A stretch of DNA of 64,000 nt, from contig NC_012876.2 of the NCBI RefSeq assembly GCF_000003195.3, positions 65,218,407-65,282,406 on the forward strand, read 5' to 3'. Below, piece by piece: positions 23,814 through 38,100 of the stretch (position 1 is its first letter; every line of letters starts with the position of its first letter). The notes beneath the pieces were generated by a model, which did no database searches, was not told where the DNA came from, and saw only the letters and a program-made list of their open reading frames with translations. Origin of the DNA: Sorghum bicolor. Its lineage: Eukaryota > Streptophyta > Magnoliopsida > Poales > Poaceae. The position numbers and the translations under genes were made by a program.

Positions 23814-26410
23814 ATGTCGCACTTCGGGAGGTCGGGTCCGCCGGACATCCGCGACACCTTCTCGCTGCTCGTCCTCAACATCAGCTTCCGTGAGCGAGAC
23901 CTAACCCTAGCCGCTCCAGTTCAGCGCCGCCGCCGCGCGAGCGCGCCCTCTCTCTCTCTCTCTCTCTCTCTAATCGCTTCCTTCTCGTATTCGTATTCAC
24001 CCGCTTCGCAGGCACCACGGCCGACGACCTCTACCCGCTCTTCGAGCGCTACGGCAAGGTCGTCGACGTCTTCATCCCGAGGGACCGGAGGTGAGGCCTC
24101 GGTTTCAATTTTCGGACTAGTGCTTCTATGCCTGTTTTGTTTCCTCAGGTTTTGTTTGTCGGTGGCTCGCAGGACCGGGGACTCGAGGGGTTTCGCGTTC
24201 GTGCGGTACAAGTATGCCGACGAGGCGCAGAAGGCTATAGATCGGCTCGATGGTGGGGTCTGGCTTTTTCTGGGGGATTTTCTACCTCTATCGATTAGGT
24301 ACCTGAACTACTTCTCTTTTTTTTTGTGTGTGTGTGTGTGTGCAGGCCGTAATGTGGATGGAAGGAACATCATGGTGCAGTTTGCAAAGTACGGCCCCAA
24401 TGCTGAGCCAATGTGAGTAGGCACCACCTCTTTTCCTCTCTTGTTATGTTGATATATCCTGTTACTATGTTCTCCAGGCAATTAGTTTTTCTCCTAGAGT
24501 CCAGGCGTGAGTCGGGTTTCTTTCCCCCTTCTTATTCTTCTTAATATAATGATACACACTTTCTCCTGCGTGTTCGAGAAAATATATCCTGTTACTTGTG
24601 GTGTTTATTATGTAGTTAACATAACAATATGAACCATGTTGCTTATCTCATTTGTTGTAAACCACTCTTGGTTTGATGTGACTAACTATATGCTAACAGC
24701 AAGGAATATGATTAGGTTGACGTGTCTCGTTTCTTTATTTGTCTGTGATCTTGATGATGGTTGATGACTGGTTGTCTATCTTTTATCACCCAAACACGTC
24801 TTAGTTTAATCTACTGACATGAGCATACCAATGTACTAGTTATGCCTTATTTCATCTAGTCTTGATAATGTGAATGAACATTTTGGAGTTTGTTTGTTCT
24901 TAGTTCAAAAATACTAAAATGAGACTCCAGAAACAAAATCAGCAAAATCTTGCTGTTCCCTATATTTTTGGGTTACTGATACAGGAAATAGGTTGAGAGA
25001 ATCAATTGTCTAATAATATGTAGCATTGTGTTTATCCAGCTTTAAGATATATAGCTTGTTTTTCTTATGGTAAAATTCCAGTACCCATACAATACTCATT
25101 CTATACATCTAGTCTGTCATATGCATTCATGAGGTAGCTTGTGTAAAACAGTTTGTTTAGTTAAATGTATACAACTCAAAGACAACACTTGCATTCAATC
25201 TCATGTACTAGGCTCTGTTACAGAATGTAGTTTTTTTTTTCTCCTTGAATTTATTTATCTCCTGAAGCTGTGTGCAAAGAGAGTGTATGCATCCATTTAT
25301 CTTATCTTCTAATTATTTCATTCAGGTCACCATAGTTTGTCCCTGCTTTTTTTGTTTCTGTAGCCAAAAAGGAAGGGTCAAAGAGGGGGCTGAGAAATCA
25401 CGAGACAGGTCAAGAAGCCGTAGTCCAAGGCCAAGGTGAAGACTTTAGTTCCTTTTACATTATCTCCAGAATTACTAAATGTGTTAAATGGTATCCCCCC
25501 CTTTGCGCTGGTAACTATCCCTCCCTCCAGGCCTCCGTTGTAGTCATTCACGTCTTTCTCTGAAACTATGCCAGCATGTTTTTTTTTTCGGAGGAGCAAA
25601 CTGTCAGTATTAGCACTGCTTTCACTTTATTTGCAAAGCATTATTTCTAATGTACCAACTTAGCATATCCTTAACTTATTCATTTTGATTTACTAGATCA
25701 GCAGTCTAGGCAACTTATAGTGCATTCATTGTTTTAACTAGGAATAGAGACAGAGATCATAGAAGGCGAAGTCGAAGCAGGAGTAGGAGCAGAGAAAGGC
25801 ATGGTCGTGATAGAGACAGGGACTATCGTCGTCGGAGCAGAAGTAGAAGCCGAAGTCCAAGTTCAAGCCCTGACCGCAAAAGTCATCGTAGAGCAAGAGA
25901 TGATGGCAAGCGCAAGAGCAGGAGTAAGAGTAGAAGCAAGAGCAGGAGCAGGAGCAGGAGCAAGAGTATGAGCAGAAGCAGGAGTAGAAGCCGCTCGTAC
26001 CATAGGTTCCTCAATACCAGTTTGCAGTTCCACCATTTTGTTATTCTTTACATGTTACCAAATTCTAATTTGATTTCTTTCAACAGTGCTTCACCTGCCC
26101 GGCGTAGTGCTAGCCCTCACAAGAGCCCACCGCCACGGAGGAGCCCCACTCCTGAAAAGCATACCAATGGGAAAGATTCACCTCTGTCACGCAGTGTTTC
26201 TCCATCACCAAAGCGTGCAAGCTCCCACAGCCCAGGCAGCGATGGCAAGGTTAGATTGATGTTTGACTGTTGGCTATTTAGTTTTTTGCCCATTCATTTA
26301 AGTATCTTACTTTTGAAAGCAAATTCACGTCAGGAATGAAGCTTGTTGATCTGTTGATGCCTAAAGAACACTCTTCCATGGGATTGCAGAATGTTGAGAA
26401 GGTTGATTGA
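23814..26410 (+). CDS. SC35: SC35-type serine/arginine-rich splicing factor
   Basis: Eight exons join in frame to 273 residues: 23814-23889, 24012-24090, 24173-24252, 24346-24412, 25364-25435, 25742-26005, 26087-26249 and 26390-26410. An N-terminal RRM has RNP2 LLVLNI (residues 18-23) and RNP1 RGFAFVRY (57-64). The MSHFGRSGPPDIRDT start and QFAKYGPNAEP end of the RRM are characteristic of plant SC35. From about residue 110 follows a long Arg-Ser/Ser-Pro domain encoded mainly by exon 6, with a run of alternating SR/SK dipeptides and a single Met within it. SC35-type proteins bind exonic enhancers and recruit U1 and U2 components in the nucleus. The last exon encodes only six residues (NVEKVD). 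Introns carry T-rich acceptors; intron 3 has a (GT)n tract just before its AG. SR genes are usually alternatively spliced, and the long 951-base intron 4 is a likely place, though this is inference. Confidence 0.93.
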
Positions 26411-27832
26411 GCACAATGGAAGTAGCAATCTGCAATCAACCGCTATCCAAGGTTGCTAGTTGTTCCTTTAATGGCTTCTTGTGTTTTTGAGTTGTCAAAA
26501 ATCTGCTCTTGGTTTGTATTCCGACCTCTATTGTGTTTTTATGCCCTTGTACTGCATCATCTACTTTATATGCATCAGTTTCTTGATACCATCATATTAA
26601 TTTGTTAAAACATTTGTGCATTTTCTAGTTATCTGTTCGTGAGATGGGTTGCTGTTTACCGGTAGAATGGTATTGCACGGGGCCGACTATGGTGGATGAT
26701 ATCTTGCTGTTAGTCTTTGTCATTGGTGTTGATATGGTGATGATGCAGCTGATGATGCGAGCCAATATTGTATTGATGCTGATGCTGCTGATAGTGACCA
26801 CCTTGATGCAGTCTTTATTTTTGTTCGAAAGGTTCTAAATCAAATCATGAATTCCAGATGGATCTCATGATTGGTAAGAATTTTTGCACAATGATGCCTT
26901 ACAATATGTTAGTTCTTATCCCCCTTTTGGCAAGTTCTAGTTGGAACATGGTGTTTAGTGGCAGAGATGCTGAGGGTGTACTCATAATGACGATGGTACT
27001 CGTACATGGCTAATGATCTCTGTACAGGAGTAGTGTCAATTATGAGTAGCATGGGTCCTGCTGATCAGGCGGTGGTGGTGAACCAAACTACCATGTTTTC
27101 ATATTCTGGTAGTGTTGGGTGACTCCTTTTTGCTATCAGATGCTCTAGCTTTATTCATTCTCTTGAGCAACCAGTAATTAACTCCATGAACTCAATGTTC
27201 TTGTACCAAGGCTCATTAGTAACATGTCTTCTCTATCTGGAAATGTATTTGTCAAATAAGGTTTGTATATGGTAACAGACTAATAAGCCATGGCTGATAA
27301 ACCATGGCCGGTTTGTGGTAGTATAGGAGAGTACAACTGTCCATTTCGTCTGTAGGAGAGCACTTTACCTATAATATTAGATAATTGGAGCTCTACAAAG
27401 TCTCAGGTTTAAGATGTTTGGTGTATTAATAAAGACATGTGATATTTGATTAACTAGTACTCCCTCTTCCCTTGACTGTAAATGTATCACTAAACATGGC
27501 ATTTTAAATAGAGGGTTATATAAGTACTTCCACGATGAATCTGGTAACGTCAACTATGCGAGTGGATCCATGTAATATTTTATATATTATATTATTAATT
27601 ATTACTAGGCTAAGATAGAATTTTGGCCTGCATTTGGAATCGTAGTAGTACTCCCTCTTTAGTCCTATGTATATACTCATTTGGAATCGTAGTAGTACAA
27701 GTGAAGATATAGTAGTAAGCATCTAACGAGGTATTCTGATAGTATAGCATATTAACACTTTGTATAGCTCAGCATCCTGCTAGTGGGGCTACATAATGCA
27801 CAATTGATTTTCTGGTGATTGAGGCCTTGTTT
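26411..27832. other. SR-protein 3' untranslated region and intergenic DNA
   Basis: The first several hundred bases, with repeated GATGATGC-like words, probably belong to the 3' untranslated region. Further on, fragments reading TACTCCCTCTTCCCTTG (27458) and TACTCCCTCTTTAGTCC (27649) look like isolated Stowaway ends without recognisable partners. No gene seen. Confidence 0.4.
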
Positions 27833-28054
27833 AGTTCGTAAAATTTTTGGTTTTTGGCTATTGTACCATTTTCGTTTTTATTTGACAAATATTGTCCAAT
27901 CACGGAGTAACTAGGCTCAAAAGATTCATCTCACAAATTATAGGTAAATTGTGCAATTAGTTTTTATTTTTGTCTATATTTAATGCTCCATGTATGCAAC
28001 CAAAGATTTGATATGACGGGGAATCTTGAAAATTTTTGCGAACTAAACAAGGCC
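27833..28054. mobile_element. Tourist-like MITE (GGCCTTGTTTAGTT family)
   Basis: Perfect 17-base inverted ends: GGCCTTGTTTAGTTCGT/C on the left and GCGAACTAAACAAGGCC on the right match over at least 16 bases. The flanks are TGA on both sides (27830-27832, 28055-28057). Length 222 bp. Near-intact ends suggest a relatively young insertion. Confidence 0.85.
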
Positions 28055-29189
28055 TGAATTGAATATCATTTGAACTCCAAGATTGTTTACTTTGCTGGCA
28101 ACTTGTGGAAAGCAAGCAAACCTTGCATATGGTGCGGTGCAGACTGCTCACTGCAGCTAAAATGCCTGCACGGCTTCTCATCTAAAATTGTGAATATGCC
28201 CCTACGTGTATTATCTTTGGGCCTGTTTGTGGTGGCTCCCGCTCCAGCGGTGGAGCCGCACCAAACGGTGCTGGCAGGAGAACGCCTCTAGCGTTGACGG
28301 TGCTGGCAAGGACGCTTCTAGCCTTGAATCGCTGAGGAGCCGTTTTTTTTTTTTTGGGTATGGCACGACTTGGGGCTTCAGCACGGGAGCATATCTAAAC
28401 CTAATGTCACGAGACGACATTTGGTTCGGATTCAGATGCCGTTTTGCCAACATGTTTTTCATCACTGAATACTAGCTGTCAATAATCTTTTACTCCGCAA
28501 GTCAACGAGCTATGAAGCTTGATCTATGAGGCACCATGGAAAACAGCACTCCACTCACACATGGCTGATAAGGCACGACAGAAAATACAGTTTACTGATA
28601 AACCATAACAGAAAGTACTATTTGCTGATTTATTGTAAAAAAAAACACTGTTAAATAATTGATAAATTCGGCTGGTAAGGTCAAACAAATAGGCTGTTAG
28701 CTGAGAACAATCACTACTTGTAGCATAAGAGGCCGAGCGAAAAAATGAACAAAACAAGCTACAAAGAGCTAGGCAGAACCGTTACATATAAAAGGTTGTA
28801 CAGTGGGGCCAGTAACAAACAAGGAGAGAGAGGATCACCACGAAGACGTATCAAACCAGAAACTACAGATGCTGATCACATCTATCCTATCCTACAGCCA
28901 ATGTTTTGTTTTGTTCAACTGAACTGACGACTACCAGCTATGGCCAAGGGAACTAGACAGCTAGTGAAGCTAGATCACACAGTATCGAACCATGCATACA
29001 CTTTCGAGGAATCCGTGGACCGTGGCATTGGCACCCAGAGGTGGTCTTTTCAGTGGCCCATGTTACCAAATCGTGTCCAAATCATCATGAATGAATGAAC
29101 GAACATGGTCTAAGATTCGAACTACTCAGGTACTCCTCCATTTCGATGAGTAATTTTTCTCAACCTCATCAGTAGTTTCTGATGGACCA
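28055..29189. other. intergenic between SR-protein and copper-ATPase genes
   Basis: Convergent 3' ends of two genes meet here. At about 28215-28350 an inverted GGCTCC...GGAGCC motif lies in a GC-richer patch of unknown nature. The segment next to 29189 likely holds the 3' untranslated region of the minus-strand ATPase gene. No further gene seen. Confidence 0.4.
28563..28705. repeat. decayed copy of the CTGATAAATCA fold-back repeat
   Basis: Contains CTGATAAACCATAACAGAAAGTACTATTTGCTGATTTATTGT-like sequence in pieces that match one arm of the fold-back at 57354-57560. The match is imperfect and the second arm is barely recognisable, so this is an older member of the same family. Confidence 0.45.
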
Positions 29190-32100
29190 TCAAAAGATGG
29201 CTTTATGTGGCCCTCGCCTGGTGTCAGCCTGGCTCGCTTGCTTTTGCCTTGAACTCAGCCTCACCCTCAAAAGCAGCGAGTTGGCCATCACACCGACGGA
29301 ACTAAAACCCATTAGAGCTCCAGCTATTGATGGTGTCAGTATCGTCCCCGTAACTGGAAGCAATGCTCCAGCAGCAATGGGGAGTCCAACCTGCAAAGTG
29401 ATTAACTATATGAGAACGTGCAAGCAGATGTCAGAACTGGTAGCATATTTCGAAATCTAGTAAGTTGATACTAAAAAGTACATGTCAGAATAAATATGAA
29501 ATTCAAGTGTAAGAGCATTTTGGTGGTGAACCTATGACATTGTTAACAATCAATATACAGCAAACACTGCAGAATTTTTACATAACCCATTGGCTCTCTT
29601 TCTAGGGAGCTTCATAATGTTTACAATAATACTTCCAAAATGCAAGTAAATAATCATTTTAAATCTAATCTGTTAGATTAAAAAAAGAAGCCATGTCTAA
29701 GAGATAAGATAGAACCATACAATGTTATACAGGAAAGCCCACCAAAGATTTTGCTTCACCGTCTTCATGGTCTCTTTACTCAACTCTAAAGCATCAACGA
29801 GCTGCATTGAAGGGGGCAGGTTTTTAAGAGTCATACTGGTAGGGGACTAGGGGAAAAGGATATTCATTGAGTTATACAGCAACGTCAGGTATGCAAAGAA
29901 ACAACTGCAATTTTTTACACTTGGTTGCTACAGAAAATTCCAAACTGTAGTGAAAGAAATTACCTGGGATAACCTGTTGCCCAAAAGTACAACTGAAGAT
30001 ACATCACTGGCTGCCCCAACACCTCCACCCATTGCAATTCCAACATCAGCTGAAGCTAGTGCTGCAGCATCATTAATGCCGTCACCAACCATGGCGACTA
30101 ACCTGTGCTCTTTCTGAAGTTCAGATATGAACTTCTTTTTCTCATGTGGTTTAACTTCAGCAAGAACCTAAGACATTTTCCCACATACAGAGATAAGTGA
30201 ACCATACTGAAATGGAAATAAAAAAGTCATGCTAGCAAAAACAATCTACACGAAAGATACGAAAACAGTTTTTCCTGAGCTGCCTTTTGGTGAGGGAGTA
30301 TTATGAACCTGCTTACACCTATTTTCATTTTATAAACCAATGACCTATTATATACAAATTGTGCTCTTGTTTTATTAAAATATGAAGCGGGGGTATGTGC
30401 ACTTCACAAACAGACCATTTTCAAGTCAATGCTGATGTTGACTGAGAATAACATTTAAGTGATTTCACATATTTATCCTTTCGCAAGTTTGTCTTCCTAA
30501 GTTATACTCCCTCCTTTCCAAAGTGTAGGGCACGGTTTAACCCGGCACAGCCTTCAACATATGAGCTGCTAAATTGTTCTCTTATACTAAGGGGGTGTTT
30601 AGTTCCCCATAGAATCCAAAATGCAAAATGCCAACTACCTTGGAGTGATGAAATGCAAAATGCCAAAATTTTCAGGGTCATGTTCCATCCAAAATGCAGA
30701 ATTTATTGCCCTCATGAGAGCCTCTTTTTGGTTTTTTTGGCCTCTTGAGGCCAAAATCCAAAATGGAGAATAACCACCTTTTTGCCAAAAAAATTGCATG
30801 GTGTTTAGTTCCATTTTGCAAAATGATGGACCAAAACCCAAATTTTTTTGGGAAAAAAAGGGGAACTAAACACCCCCTAAATTGTTCTAAGCATGAAATT
30901 GAGGCCTTGTTTAGTTCACCCCAAAATACAAAAACTTTTCAAGATTCTCCATCGCACTGAATCTTGCGGCGCATGCATGGAGCATTAAATATAGGTAAAA
31001 AAAGAACTAATTACACGTAATTTGCGAGACGAATTTTTGAGCCTAATTAGTCCATGATTGGACAATAATTATCAAATACAAACGGAAGTCCTACAGTACC
31101 GAAAACAAAAAAAAATACCAGCTAAACAAGGCCTGACATCATAAAATGTACTTTCAAATATAAACCTTTTCCCAAAATGTATGAGCTGCTTCCAAAGCAC
31201 ATGGCTTTCTAGATATGTATGTCTATATCTAGACAGATGTATCTTATATGATAAGCTTAATTGTAGGAAGTATCACATGAGTGGGTATATAGAGAAGGAA
31301 TCCACATCTGCCAAAATCAACCATGTTAGGATCTTCTACAACCTACAATTCCTAGGCTAATTCTTGGTCAAAGATTAAGGAGTTTGAACTTATAAAAAGA
31401 AGGGATAACATGGCAACTTGATGACAAATGACTTCATATTTTTCTGGTAATTCAAAACAATAGTCACTAAAATTTCTGCAGCATTCTGAAATTCGTAGAA
31501 TCATAATGTGTGGTGCATCTCCAAGATTACTACAGATGATGTAATTGGTGCACATAACAGCCAAAGAGATAGCAAGCAACCTCATAACATGTTCATTCTG
31601 GCTACTTTAACGCCAAACACCAGAGAATTAGGCCACTTTACTACAGCAAACAGGGAAAACTATCATTCACAAGAACAAAACACAACAACAAAATTCAGTT
31701 GATGTTACCTTGTCTGCCTGGATACCAACAACAGAAGCCACATTCATAGCAGCACTTTCCTTGTCCCCAGATAACATATATACATTAATTCCTTGCTTAG
31801 ATAGAGTGTCTATTACTTGACGAGAATCTTCCCTGAGTTTATCCTCAAAACAAATAAGACCAGCCAAAGCACCATTCACTGCTACATATGCAACAGACTG
31901 GCCAAAGTGTTCTGCTTCAGGGAAGGGATTGTGAATGACCCCGTGCCTGAAACGTTACAATTTTACTAGTTAACAGACTACAATCGGTACAACATACAAT
32001 TGCACATGACAGCTAGTGCGTGGAGAAAAGTTTAGAACAGATAGAACTTACTGAAGGTATAGAAGGAACACGAGACGATTAAAAGTGTCTCATGTTGTTA

Positions 32101-35100
32101 GTGAATTTAGCATACGGCATAGCTGTAGAATAAGAGATTCATTTGTACCTTCTAATCCAATCTAATGTTCCAACAGAAACCTGTTTCTCACCGACAGTAG
32201 CCACAGCACCAGATCCTGGTTCTTCCATGAAGGATCCATCATTTGCCTGTGACAACACGCTTAAGTAAAGTGCAAAAACCAGAAAGGTAAATTTGTAACA
32301 AATGAATAAACAGTGTGAAAAGGTAAAAATATAAGATAGGTCATCCCAGTCCATAATAATGTGTGAAGAAAGTTTGGAAGAAGTCCGGAGCAAGTATGCG
32401 TAACATCTTATTATTGATTATAAGATTGCAGTTCAGCAGACGTGATTAGAACTCAAGTGGTGAGAACATTTATCCAGAAAGTCTTTTATAACTTGCATAA
32501 TACCCACATAGTTCATAATAAGGTCATCTAAGCTCACATTTATTGTGCACTTCTGCTATGACTACCTTCATAACGATGCAGTTGGCAGACCCTGCAGCAT
32601 CCATGATGGCTTTTCCAAGTGGGTGGTTTGTATTTGATTCCACTCCAGCAGCAAAACTCAGAATTTCAGCCTCTGTCCACTGGTTGGCCCCCAAATCCCT
32701 GATGACGGGAATATGGTTTGTCAACAAGAAAGTCTTAGAAATAGTTTTCACTTTGACATCTATTAACATTAGGTTGACAGAGAAAAATCCATGAGAAATA
32801 GAGCACATTTTCAATGGAAATACATTGGAAACTGCATTCTGTCACACCCTATTCACAGGTAAGTTCTCCAGAAAGATGTTCAATCAGATGTGAAGTCCAA
32901 AGTATGTATATCAGAATACAAACCTAGAATTAAGTACAACATATAAATCCAGAGTACATAAGAGACTCAACTTTGTATTTGCATCTCCCATGCCTCTGGA
33001 AGCTATTACTTTAGTTACCACAGGTCTACCAATTGTTAAAGTTCCAGTCTTGTCAAACACAATGGCATCAACATCAGAGAACTTCTCCAAAACATCCCCA
33101 CCACGTAAAAGAAGTCCTCTCGTTGCACCTAATGAAGTACCAACCTGGCAAAATTACACCTGAATAAACATTGATGTGATGTATATTTAAACCAAAAATT
33201 TCTAATATTATTTGTTTGGTACCAGTACAGCAGTGGGTGTGGCAAGCCCAAGAGCACAAGGGCAAGCAATTACCTGCAAATGAGGATCAATATTACTAGC
33301 TTTTGAGGAGGCATAGTCAATCTACAAAATTAGACAACAGAATGATAACACGGGGATGGCATTTCTCTCTACAGAGAAAACAGGCACTGCAGTCCAACAT
33401 AAATAAATTTCCAAAACTGCTAGGGATTTTGCGCATTTATGTGTGGTTCAATGTTCATCAAAGCAACACCCATGAAGCTAAAAATTCTTAATAATGCACA
33501 TGATGGCTCAAATATCAGTACTTAAAGCATGTTTCATCAAGTCACACGCTTTATATTTTTTTTATAAGATAAGAAACAATTCTAATTTTGAATCCTGGGA
33601 GTAATTAGTTTCAAAAGCAATAGTTGCAGTTGAAATCAGAAGATACATTTGCTCGACAAAACCTCATTTTCAAAATGAAGGATTTGCATATCTTCATATG
33701 CTAGCCACCTTTTTTTTTAGACAAAAGGTTTCCCCTGCTTTATCATCACAAAGCAAAACAACAGGTTTAGCACAGCGTATCGGCGCGCCCGCCAAGGTTT
33801 TAAAACCACAACAAAACAGAAAACGACCTAAAGGGTGCTATAACATATCTTCCTTGTATCATACCAGAACACTGCAAGAAAGTTGCAATGCCAAAGACAT
33901 TGCACCTCCATGTTGGATAGCAGCAGGTACAAGTTGTGAACCCAAAAGACTCCAGAACATGTAAGTAGCAGCAGAAAGTGCCATGACTCCATATGTAAAG
34001 TTCCCTGCAACCTGTGTAACAATAAAATTGACATTGGATCATAGAGCAAAACTATTACTAATTTAGGTCACAATAATAATGTGGTAAAGAAAGGGCCTGT
34101 AAGACTGTTACTAAACCCATCCACATGGAAACACCACCAAAGCAGCCATGATCCATCAGTGATGCCCAGAGTACAGTATGGACAATCAAATAAATTCCAC
34201 AAGAAAGTTAAAAAAAAAATCCACAAGCACCAACACATGGAAGAGGCAGTACCAAAAGAATAACAGAATTACAGAACCAATATTTCCATTGATCAGAAAC
34301 TTAACATATAATGGAATGCACTGAGTGCCTGCAGAGAGGAAGAAGTGCTCCAACTAAAATAAGCCATTTTAAATATTAACCATACCAAAGGGTAAAAAAC
34401 AATTAGATGAAGTACCCAATCACCCATATTATGACATTACTTTTTCTGTTAAAAAGCTCTACAGAACCCATGAACTACTGTTGACCATGATATTCACACA
34501 TATCTAGTCCTATCCCATGGAGATGATTGAGATGGTTAGCAGGACAAAAGGCATAAATGAGCTTTGAACATCATACCTCCAAACTACTAGTTTTCACAAG
34601 AGTACGAATCAGTTCACATATTATACCTTGTCAGCCAATCGTTGAACAGGGGCCGCCCTTGTCTGGGCTTCTTCAACTAAGTGAAGTATGTCAGACATGA
34701 CAGTCTCACCACCAGGTCTCCTAACTTCGACTGTGAGTTTACCATTTAAGTTAATACTTCCTGCTGATACTTCTGCCTAACGAAGGAGGAGAATCATCAA
34801 TATTCAGCACAATAAGATGCTAAACTGAGATGTTACTTGAATTCAGCAAGCCAGATAATGAGATAAGAACAGTTTCTTCATGTTAAGAAAAAAAAACTAA
34901 GGCATTTAGAGACATACATACCCCTGCTATCTTTGTTACAGGCATAGGTTCACCTGTCAAACTTGATTCATCAACTGTACTCCTTCCAGCTTTGACAATA
35001 CCATCTGCTGGGATGCGATCCTGTATCGTGAGTAAATAATAAGGAACAAAAATGTCATACCAACAAGATCAGCGTGAGCATCATACCATTCATAAAAGAT

Positions 35101-38100
35101 TTCATCATATGAGTGAATTTTTATATGTGCATATGTAACTGCTGCCACAGTATGCACACATATTTACTGTTTGGTATGTGAGTCAAGAGTAGTGAAAGCC
35201 ATATGCAGCAAGGAAAAAGAAACTATCACCCATGTTTGTGCATGATTTACAGCCTGTACTCACCCCAGGTAGCACAACAACATAGTCCCCGACAGCAAGA
35301 GTATCACATGGGACCTCAATCAATGATGATTTCTCAGCATCGTTATCCACCATTAGGCGTGCTTTAGATGGAAGAATACTAAGCAGTCCAGTCATATCGC
35401 TGGTAGCTTTAAGCTTTGCCCTCTGCTCCAGATTCTTCCCTAGAAGAACAAAAGCTATCAACATAACTGGTTCCTCAAAAAATGTCTTCCACCCCTGCAG
35501 GAAAATGAAATGATATAAACAAACTACTGACACATTGGCAATATGCCATGATGCAAATTAACGGAGCATATTATAGAGCTAGAGGGTAACAAAAGGAGTT
35601 TAAACTATGGAACTGGCAAACAATATCTGCAAAGCATGCAACAAATCAAAAAAAAAAAATCTTTTAGAGAAAGAGTAGGAGCTACCAGCTTCGGAATGAA
35701 GGCTGCAATTGAGCTGACGGCAAACGATGACAAAGCACCTAAACCAACCAGTGTATTCATGTTTGGTGACCCCTTGAACAGACTCTTTAGCCCGTCAAGT
35801 ATTAGTCTTCGACCAGGACCAACAAATGTAAATATTGACAGAGACAGATGAAATCCAGTGGAATGAATGAGGTGCATCAATGGCACATTAACTCCCAAAA
35901 GGTGAGAAATGTGTCCCAGAAGGCAAACCGTACATAATGCCCATGAAACAGCAAGTTCTCTACCTAAAAGAAAAAAACAGGGCATCGTGTTAAATATAAA
36001 GTTAACGCTTTGTATTATAAAAAATGGGATTTTGCAAACATACAAATGGGTCAAACCCCAATTCGCTATTTTTGCACTGGATGTCTCAATGGCAGGTGGC
36101 ACTAGGACCCATTTGTCATTGAGACATGCCATGTAAAATAGCAAACAGGGGTGATGACGAGCGGACAGTGGTATGCTTGCAAATTTTCCTATAAAAACAT
36201 CATGGACTAGGAGAATCTCGTAAACTGATGGGAGCTTGTCTCAACAAAAAACTTTACCACTTTGTTTCAGCTGTTCAAGTTTGTCTTGCATCTTTCTTTC
36301 AAAAACTGTTTGTGAACTGACCTTTGAAGAATCTGCAGATAAAATAGACATTTGCATAAGACTGAACATACATAGCAGCAACAAGGGGATATTAAAGATC
36401 CGTAACATGTCTCTGCTCAAGAGTACCATGTGAAGTTGTGAACAAAGAAGACTTTGCATTCATGTATCTCAAGACAAGATTGAATGACAAGCAACAGGAA
36501 TTCTAAAGCACCATTTCATCTCTCCATTTAATATATCCAGAAGAACATCCAGATGCTTAAGAGATTCAACTTACGATCGTCAACATTTTCTATTGAAGAG
36601 AAAATGCATTATTTAGCTCTTTATTCGAAGTTTCAAACTAACATTCTAACAACACTTATCCATTATTCAACTGCCTCATCACTCCCAACTAAAATGTACA
36701 TATTTAGCCCTTTGACAGTACTTGACCAATAGTTGCAGCTTTTACCTCGAAGATTGGATTTATAACCACATGTTGTCAACTGATTGGCAAGTTTCTCACC
36801 CAACTGCTCCTTCCAGTCCTGAACTTCACTATCTTTGGGCACTGCCCAGACGACTGCCATCTCAGTGGCAAGGTTAACAGTCGCTGACCGCACCTGGGGC
36901 TGGAAAATCCAGGCACATACAGAGTTACAAACACAACTAGAAACAACAGAGATCTAATAAGCACATGGCCAAAAAGCTCTACATCTGAGACATGCTGATC
37001 AACTTAGCTAACCTCACTCTCCAGAATGCGTTTAACACTTGCTGCACATCCACCACATGACATTCCCTGCAATGAAACTAATCAAGCGACTAATATTGAT
37101 ACATATTACAAGGTGGTAAGAACTTGTAGCATGTAAGAACAAACATGAATGCAAATGATAGATTATAAGTTTTTCTTGTAATTGAGCACAAATATTAAAT
37201 GGTTTGGACTGGAGATTCTAGTAATTGCCCCCAGACACAATGCTGGTTAGATGGGTTGTTGACAGAAGAGATAATCCAGCAGGTTCCACGACCGTACCAT
37301 TGGTGATTTGATGGCCGATTTGTAATTGAAGAGACGAGAAAATAACATTAGCAGTTCATGATCGTTTTGGTGCTATGAGAATGTTTTTTTTAAAAAAAAA
37401 AAGGCAGCAAAAGATTTGCCGGTATTTTTATTAGGCGAGGAAAACAAAAAGAAAGGAAAAACAAACTACATGGGTAGTCCGACCTATACTGCCCCCATCT
37501 CGATCACACTGAACCAACCTATATACAACTTAGAGGATTGAGAGGGGCGCATAATCGGGGAGGCTACAAACAGGAACCCAACCACAGAGCATCTCCAACA
37601 GTTTGCCAAATGAGGTTGCCATCCTTAATAGTTTAGCAAAATAAGAAAATTTTATCTTCAACAGTTTGCTAAATGAGGTTGCCATTTTTAGCGACTTGCT
37701 ATTTCTTCCCTCCACACGCGCATCTTTACGCGCGCGCGTCTCACTTGCCATCGCGAGCCCGCACCTCGCCGCCGGTCTTCCCACGCACGCGGACAATTCC
37801 CTGTCTCGTTCCAGCGCATACCAAGTCCGTCCTTCTTCATCGTGATCAGTTCCTGCGTTCCTGCTCCAGGAACTCAGCCGCCGTTGTGAGGAGAGACGAG
37901 ATCGCACCGTGAGGAGAGACGTGATCGCACCTTTGTTGAGAAGACGCATGCCAAGAAGCCGGCCGCCGTTGTGAGGATCAGGTACGTCCTTCTCTTCCGC
38001 TTCCCGTCGATCTCCATGGCTGCCTATAGTAATTGAAAGTGTACCTGTACGTATCTCCATGCCTGCTTGTGAATCTGAAGATCATTGCCTTTCTGCTATT

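Noticed and set aside
36894..36899. ATPase exon 3 beginning after 36893 in place of 36899
   Set aside because: Both acceptors keep the frame. The upstream one adds Pro-Gln, which the family has before the VxSATVNL segment, so it was preferred.
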